Program-made: the position numbers and the translations under genes | The notes under the pieces: model-generated | The model's database searches: none | Told to the model about the DNA's origin: nothing | The model's input: only the letters and a program-made list of their open reading frames with translations | Shown: piece by piece, positions 60,643-64,000 of the stretch | Position numbering within the stretch: the first letter of the stretch is position 1 | Layout: every line of letters starts with the position of its first letter | Source: JAFNAG01 sp963721405 | Lineage (GTDB): Bacteria; Acidobacteriota; UBA6911 | Reading direction: 5' to 3' | NCBI GenBank assembly: GCA_963721405.1 | Contig: CAVRJA010000003.1 | Coordinates: forward strand, 372,001-436,000 | DNA: 64,000 bases

Positions 60643-61608
60643 ATGGTGAAGTGCAGGAGGCCTGGGAGTGAGTGGTTGGCAAAATGGTCGGTGATGGCCT
60701 GCCTGCTGGCAGGCTTTGTCATTTCTGCGGCAGCCGCAGAGAAGATAACGCTTGGGCTCCATCTGAAAACCGGCCAGACCTTTCATCTCGTTACCACCGT
60801 GGAGTCGAATCTCACACAGACGATCATGGGCCAGGAGATGATCGCGACATCGACTAACGGGATGGGCTACATCTACGAGATCCAGCAGGTCGCCGATGAC
60901 GGCACCGCTACATGCAAGGTAACTTACAGCTCCGTGCAGGTGAAGATGTCCATGGGCGGTCTTGAAATGGAATATGACTCGAGCAAGCCTGCCGCGGGCA
61001 CGTCTCCCATGATCAAGCCCTTTACCGCTCTGGTGGGCCAGAGTTTCTCTATGCGCATCAGCGCGGCGGGACGTGTCACGGATGTCCAGGGGGTGGAAGC
61101 GATCTACGAGAGAATGCTTAAGGACCTCGAACTGCCGGACGAGTCGATGCGCGGGATGGTTGAGCAGCAGGTGAGGGAGCAGTTTGGGGCCAAATCCATT
61201 CAGGAAGCCATGGAGCAGATGATCGGCACAGGCGTCCCGGACGGCGGCGTAGACGTCGGCGATTCCTGGGTCAGGCGCGCCTCGATGGCGCGCCCCTATC
61301 CCATGAGTCTGGAAAGCAAGTTCACCCTGAAAGAGCGCAAAGACGGCATCGCCTTCATTGATGTCGTGTCGAAGATCGGTCCCAATCCAGCGGTCAAACC
61401 CATGCAGGTCGGCCCGATGACGATGACCTACGAGTTTACCGGGGAGCGCAAAGGACAACTGGAGATCGAGGAAGCGACCGGGTGGACCGTCGGCGCAAAG
61501 TACACTCAGCCGATGTCCGGCGCCATCAACGCCGAAGGCGGACCGCAGGGACCCATGTCCATCCCGATATCGGGAACCATCACCACCCGCATAGAATCGA
61601 AGAAGTGA
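60643..61608 (+). CDS. DUF6263-like secreted protein
   Basis: 321 residues from the ATG at 60643, preceded by AGGAGG. A signal peptide (WSVMACLLAGFVISAAAA, cut before EKITLG) is followed by a beta-rich domain: TGQTFHLVTTVESNLTQTIMGQEM, DGTATCKVTYSSVQVKMS, MIKPFTALVGQSFSMRISAAGRVTDVQGVEAI, and GDSWVRRASMARPYPMSLESKFTLKERKDGIAFIDV. The pattern matches the DUF6263 family of periplasmic/outer-membrane proteins of unknown role. It stands alone after a repeat. Confidence 0.75.
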   Translation: MVKCRRPGSEWLAKWSVMACLLAGFVISAAAAEKITLGLHLKTGQTFHLVTTVESNLTQTIMGQEMIATSTNGMGYIYEIQQVADDGTATCKVTYSSVQVKMSMGGLEMEYDSSKPAAGTSPMIKPFTALVGQSFSMRISAAGRVTDVQGVEAIYERMLKDLELPDESMRGMVEQQVREQFGAKSIQEAMEQMIGTGVPDGGVDVGDSWVRRASMARPYPMSLESKFTLKERKDGIAFIDVVSKIGPNPAVKPMQVGPMTMTYEFTGERKGQLEIEEATGWTVGAKYTQPMSGAINAEGGPQGPMSIPISGTITTRIESKK

Positions 61609-61618
61609 CGCTCGCCGG

Positions 61619-62696
61619 CTAGGCGTCCGACTGCAAGGTCACGCGAAGATCATCGCCGCTCGCCGCATGAGCAGGTTGCCAGAGAGCCAACAAGGACACC
61701 GCCGCAGCGGCTGTCGCAGCCAGAAGCGAAATCAGCGGCGGATTGGGGCGCATCCCATAAAGTACACTCTCGAGCAACCTGCCGCCGGCCAGCGCTCCGG
61801 CAAGTCCGAGCACGACGCCCGGGACAACGGCCACGAGCCCTTGCCGGACGACCAGCCATGCAATTCCCCGATCCGTGGCGCCGAGCGCCCGGCGAATCGA
61901 GAATTCGCGGCGGCGCCGCAGCACCGAGTAAGAGACCACAGCATAGAGGCCCGCCATGGCAAGGAGTGTGGCGGCAGCTGCAAACACGCCTGTGAGGAGC
62001 GCATTGAACCGGGGCTGTGACAACGATGCATCCACAAAGTCGGCGAGCGGCTTTTCATTGACGATCGGAACGGCAGGATTGATTTCCCGCACACGCCACC
62101 GTGGTATAGAGATCTATACGATCGATCCTGACCGGAAACTGGAATCCGGCAGGCATCACGCCGACAACAACAAAGGAAACGCGGTTCAGATAGATTGTTT
62201 TCCCCAGAATATCCGGGTCGGCGCCAAAGACCGATCGCCAGGCTGCGTCACCGATCACGACGGGTCGCAGGCTCGAAGCATCGTCGGCGGGCGCGAGTGT
62301 GCGGCCTCGGGCGGCACGGGCTTCGAGCACCGTGAACAGCGAGCCCGACGACACCGTCGCCCGAAGTGACGCGGCATCGCCGGCGCCGGTGACCGTATAG
62401 CGCTTGGTGCGGTACCCCGCCATACCGGTGAAAGAACGGAGGGTTCCAGACCAGTCCGATAGCGTCGGGTAAGATGTGGCTCCGCGCAAATACACCAGAC
62501 GGTCCGGATCAGGAAAGGAGAGAGGATGCCACAAAGCGCTGTTCAGAACGAAGAACATGGCGGCGGCAAAGCCCATGCCCACAGCCAGAGTTGCGATGGC
62601 AAGGATCGAGAAGGAGGCGTTCCGGCACAGCATCCTTGCCGCCTGGCGGACATCCTGCGGGAAGCCTGAAACCCAAAGAGCTGCGCGAGTAAACAA
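61619..62696 (-). pseudogene. Decayed ADOP/MacB-type permease (internal deletion and frameshift)
   Basis: The first 200 codons (62696 down to about 62095) encode a MacB-type N-terminal permease segment: FPQDVRQAARMLCRNASFSI, HPLSFPDPDRLVYLRG, PVVIGDAAWRSVFGADPDI, VVGVMPAGFQFPV. About 150 codons in another frame (62092 to 61619) encode the C-terminal permease end: REINPAVPIVNEKPLADFV, LLTGVFAAAATLLAMAGLYAVVSYSV, SIRRALGATDRGIAWLVVRQGL, ESVLYGMRPNPPLISLL. In intact ADOP permeases some 400 residues separate these parts. A deletion near 62095 that also shifted frame explains both. The N-terminal prefix domain of ADOP is missing too. Confidence 0.85.
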
Positions 62697-62774
62697 GGGG
62701 CCGTATCTCCAATTTCCAATTTTGGGGCTGCAGAGTTACTTCCCAAATCGGGACTTTTCGGGACAACAACGGCT

Positions 62775-63266
62775 TTATGCTGGATCGATCCGGTACACTG
62801 GATAACGCTTCGCAATTGCCGCAAAATCGGACAGCGGCGCGCCGACGGTGAGCGGGAAGTGCCGGCGGCCGCTCATCGCGATGCGCACGTACTCGCGGAG
62901 GACCGGGGCCCTCTCGTCCGGCGGCACCGCTACGAGACGGACGCGTCGCCGGCGACCCTGACGGATTACGGCGTCGCCATGCGCGGCCTCTACGTTCTTC
63001 ACCCAACCAGACCCCGGGCCGAGCATCGATACGAGGTATTGTCTGCCCTCCACCGTGGCGATCACCACTGGGCCCGATCGTCTGCGGCCGGATGTGCGGC
63101 CACGGACTTCAAGGGCAGCCTGGAACCTCGGCGGAAGCCCGATGCCTGACCACCAGCACGCAAACCGGTTGACCGCCCGGCCAAGGCGCGTCGGGCGCCA
63201 ATCGCGGTATAGGAGCCGCATGATTGCGCTCCGATCAGCCGGATCGGTAGGCCTTGAGCTGCTCAT
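62775..63266 (-). CDS. Nitroreductase/quinone reductase family protein (DUF385)
   Basis: 163 residues. LEVRGRTSGRRRSGPVVIATVEGRQYLVSMLGPGSGWVKNVEA and YRIDPA match the deazaflavin-dependent nitroreductase (DUF385) family, whose members bind F420 or flavin. Typical length. It is divergent from padR and close to the decayed permease on the same strand. F420 dependence is inferred from the family only; the acidobacterial use of F420 is not established by this window. Confidence 0.88.
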   Translation of the reverse strand: MSSSRPTDPADRSAIMRLLYRDWRPTRLGRAVNRFACWWSGIGLPPRFQAALEVRGRTSGRRRSGPVVIATVEGRQYLVSMLGPGSGWVKNVEAAHGDAVIRQGRRRRVRLVAVPPDERAPVLREYVRIAMSGRRHFPLTVGAPLSDFAAIAKRYPVYRIDPA

Positions 63267-63340
63267 CCATTCCGTTCCCCTTCACTGCTGAGTATAAACG
63301 GAATCAGGTGCAGTGCATCTGATTTCGCAGCATTTGGCGA

Positions 63341-63369
63341 TTGACATCGCATCGAGGAGATCCTAGCAT
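63341..63369 (+). promoter_or_regulatory. Sigma-70-type promoter of the padR-like gene
   Basis: TTGACA (63341-63346), a 17-base spacer, TAGCAT (63364-63369), then seven bases to the ATG at 63377. Geometry is identical to the blaI promoter and implies leaderless or nearly leaderless mRNA. Confidence 0.6.
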
Positions 63370-63376
63370 AGGTAGC

Positions 63377-63727
63377 ATGTCTACTGTAGACAAACTAACT
63401 GAGAGGCTGGATCTCCTGCAGGGGACCCTCGAGGTTCTGATCCTGCGGAGCCTGCAGCCGGGGCCGAATCACGCTTATGGCATCGCCCGGTTTCTCAAGC
63501 GGCAATCGGATCATGAGTTTGTTGTCGACAACGGCTCACTCTACCCTGCTTTGCAGAGGCTGTTGCAGCGGGGCTGGATCACGGGGCAGTGGCAGACTTC
63601 GCCGAATGCCCGCCGGGCAAAGTACTACTGCCTCACCTCCGCAGGACGAAGGCAGCTGACGACTGCGACTTCCAAGTGGCGGCGATTCGCAGAAGCCATG
63701 GGGCGGGTTCTGGCCCCGGAAAATTAA
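63377..63727 (+). CDS. PadR-family transcriptional regulator
   Basis: 116 residues, a winged-helix regulator: LLQGTLEVLILRSLQPGPNHAYGIARFLKRQ, then the recognition segment NGSLYPALQRLLQRGWITGQ and KYYCLTSAGRRQL. It matches the PadR proteins that precede ADOP permeases in acidobacteria. The ATG at 63377 is chosen; a TTG 36 bases upstream is the -35 box of the promoter. It lies 5 bp ahead of the permease gene, clearly the same transcript. No Shine-Dalgarno is present. Confidence 0.93.
   Translation: MSTVDKLTERLDLLQGTLEVLILRSLQPGPNHAYGIARFLKRQSDHEFVVDNGSLYPALQRLLQRGWITGQWQTSPNARRAKYYCLTSAGRRQLTTATSKWRRFAEAMGRVLAPEN
63378..63392. promoter_or_regulatory. Palindrome TGTCTAC-T-GTAGACA at the padR start codon
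   Basis: Perfect 7-bp arms around one base, overlapping the first codons of padR and the predicted transcription start. PadR regulators often act on a palindrome in their own promoter, so autoregulation is plausible. Confidence 0.5.
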
Positions 63728-63732
63728 GACGA

Positions 63733-64000
63733 TGTGGATTTGGTGTGCCAAGCTGGCGAGGACGCTGACGGGACGCAGAGGGCTCGCCGATGATTTGCGC
63801 GAAGAGATCCATGCCCATCTGGAATTCGAGGTCCAGGAGAATCTCTCCCGGGGCATGGCGCCGGAGCAGGCGCGCAGGGCGGCGTTGCAGGATTTAGGCA
63901 ACCTGACCCTGATCCACGAGCGCGCCCGCGAGAGTTGGGCGTTTTACGCTCTGGAGACCTTTCTTCAGGATTTGCGCTATGGTCTGCGCATGCTCGCCAG
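63733..64000 (+). CDS. ADOP-family permease, N-terminal part (cut by window edge)
   Basis: 89 residues are visible: ADDLREEIHAHLEFEVQENL, GMAPEQARRAALQDLGNLTLIHERARE and FLQDLRYGLRMLA. These are the ADOP 'permease prefix' domain and the first helix of the MacB-type permease. The gene starts 5 bp after padR. ADOP permeases are acidobacterial transporters related to MacB/FtsX. The end is beyond the window, so completeness is unknown. Confidence 0.88.

Overview
The window reads as chromosomal DNA of a GC-rich, Gram-negative bacterium, most likely an acidobacterium. Lipid A/KDO genes (kdsB, waaA), signal-peptide beta-barrel proteins and an outer-membrane lifestyle show a diderm. A PadR regulator followed by an ADOP-type permease, a BlaI/M56 pair, and two large PEP/pyruvate-binding-domain proteins are combinations common in Acidobacteriota. 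The phylum is inferred from gene content; there is no rRNA or tRNA gene in view. Genes are mostly conventional, densely packed and often coupled by 4-bp overlaps.

Layout. 1-10 kb: tail of a fatty-acid desaturase, aldo/keto reductase, B12-binding radical SAM protein, a small beta-barrel protein, a 1385-residue CheB-CheR-PAS-kinase-receiver fusion, and a lone L-arabinose isomerase. 9.7-11 kb: BlaI repressor with a C-terminally shortened M56 (BlaR1-like) membrane protein. 11.3-18 kb: a minus-strand operon for an electron-transfer flavoenzyme (twin-Cys small protein, NuoE-like protein with a zinc-ribbon tail, NuoF-GltD fusion, HoxU-like iron-sulfur protein, glutamate-synthase FMN-domain protein). 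18.5-27.5 kb: an NtrC-type regulator and its kinase, NADP-type glutamate dehydrogenase, and a divergent PEP/pyruvate-binding protein. 27.6-40.6 kb: housekeeping run on the minus strand (beta-propeller protein, ribD, corC-like, ybeY, PgpH-type HD phosphodiesterase, etfA/etfB, fabF, acpP, plsX, rpmF, DUF177, TPR protein). 41-48.6 kb: receiver protein, NYN-LOTUS protein, second glutamate dehydrogenase, second PEP/pyruvate-binding protein, and a uroporphyrinogen-decarboxylase-like remnant. 49-52 kb: kdsB, waaA and a coupled unknown gene. 52-64 kb: unknown 669-residue protein, beta-barrel protein, secreted LIM-DA1-like metalloprotein, M49-like metallopeptidase, MFS transporter, an HTH protein with two ClpX-type zinc fingers, DUF6263-like protein, a decayed ADOP permease, a DUF385 protein, and PadR plus the start of an intact ADOP permease.

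The most interesting signals are: (i) the NuoEF/GltD/glutamate-synthase-like operon, which resembles Sporomusa-type bifurcating transhydrogenases but carries an extra FMN subunit; (ii) two loci, 20 kb apart, that each join a glutamate dehydrogenase, a PEP/pyruvate-binding protein, and proteins sharing one sensory module, with related copies of a dispersed palindrome-bounded repeat directly 3' of both dehydrogenase genes; (iii) identical promoter geometry (17-bp spacer, 7 nt to ATG, implying leaderless mRNA) at the unrelated blaI and padR genes; (iv) unusual domain combinations (secreted LIM-DA1, HTH plus two ClpX fingers, PEP-binding plus nucleotidyltransferase).
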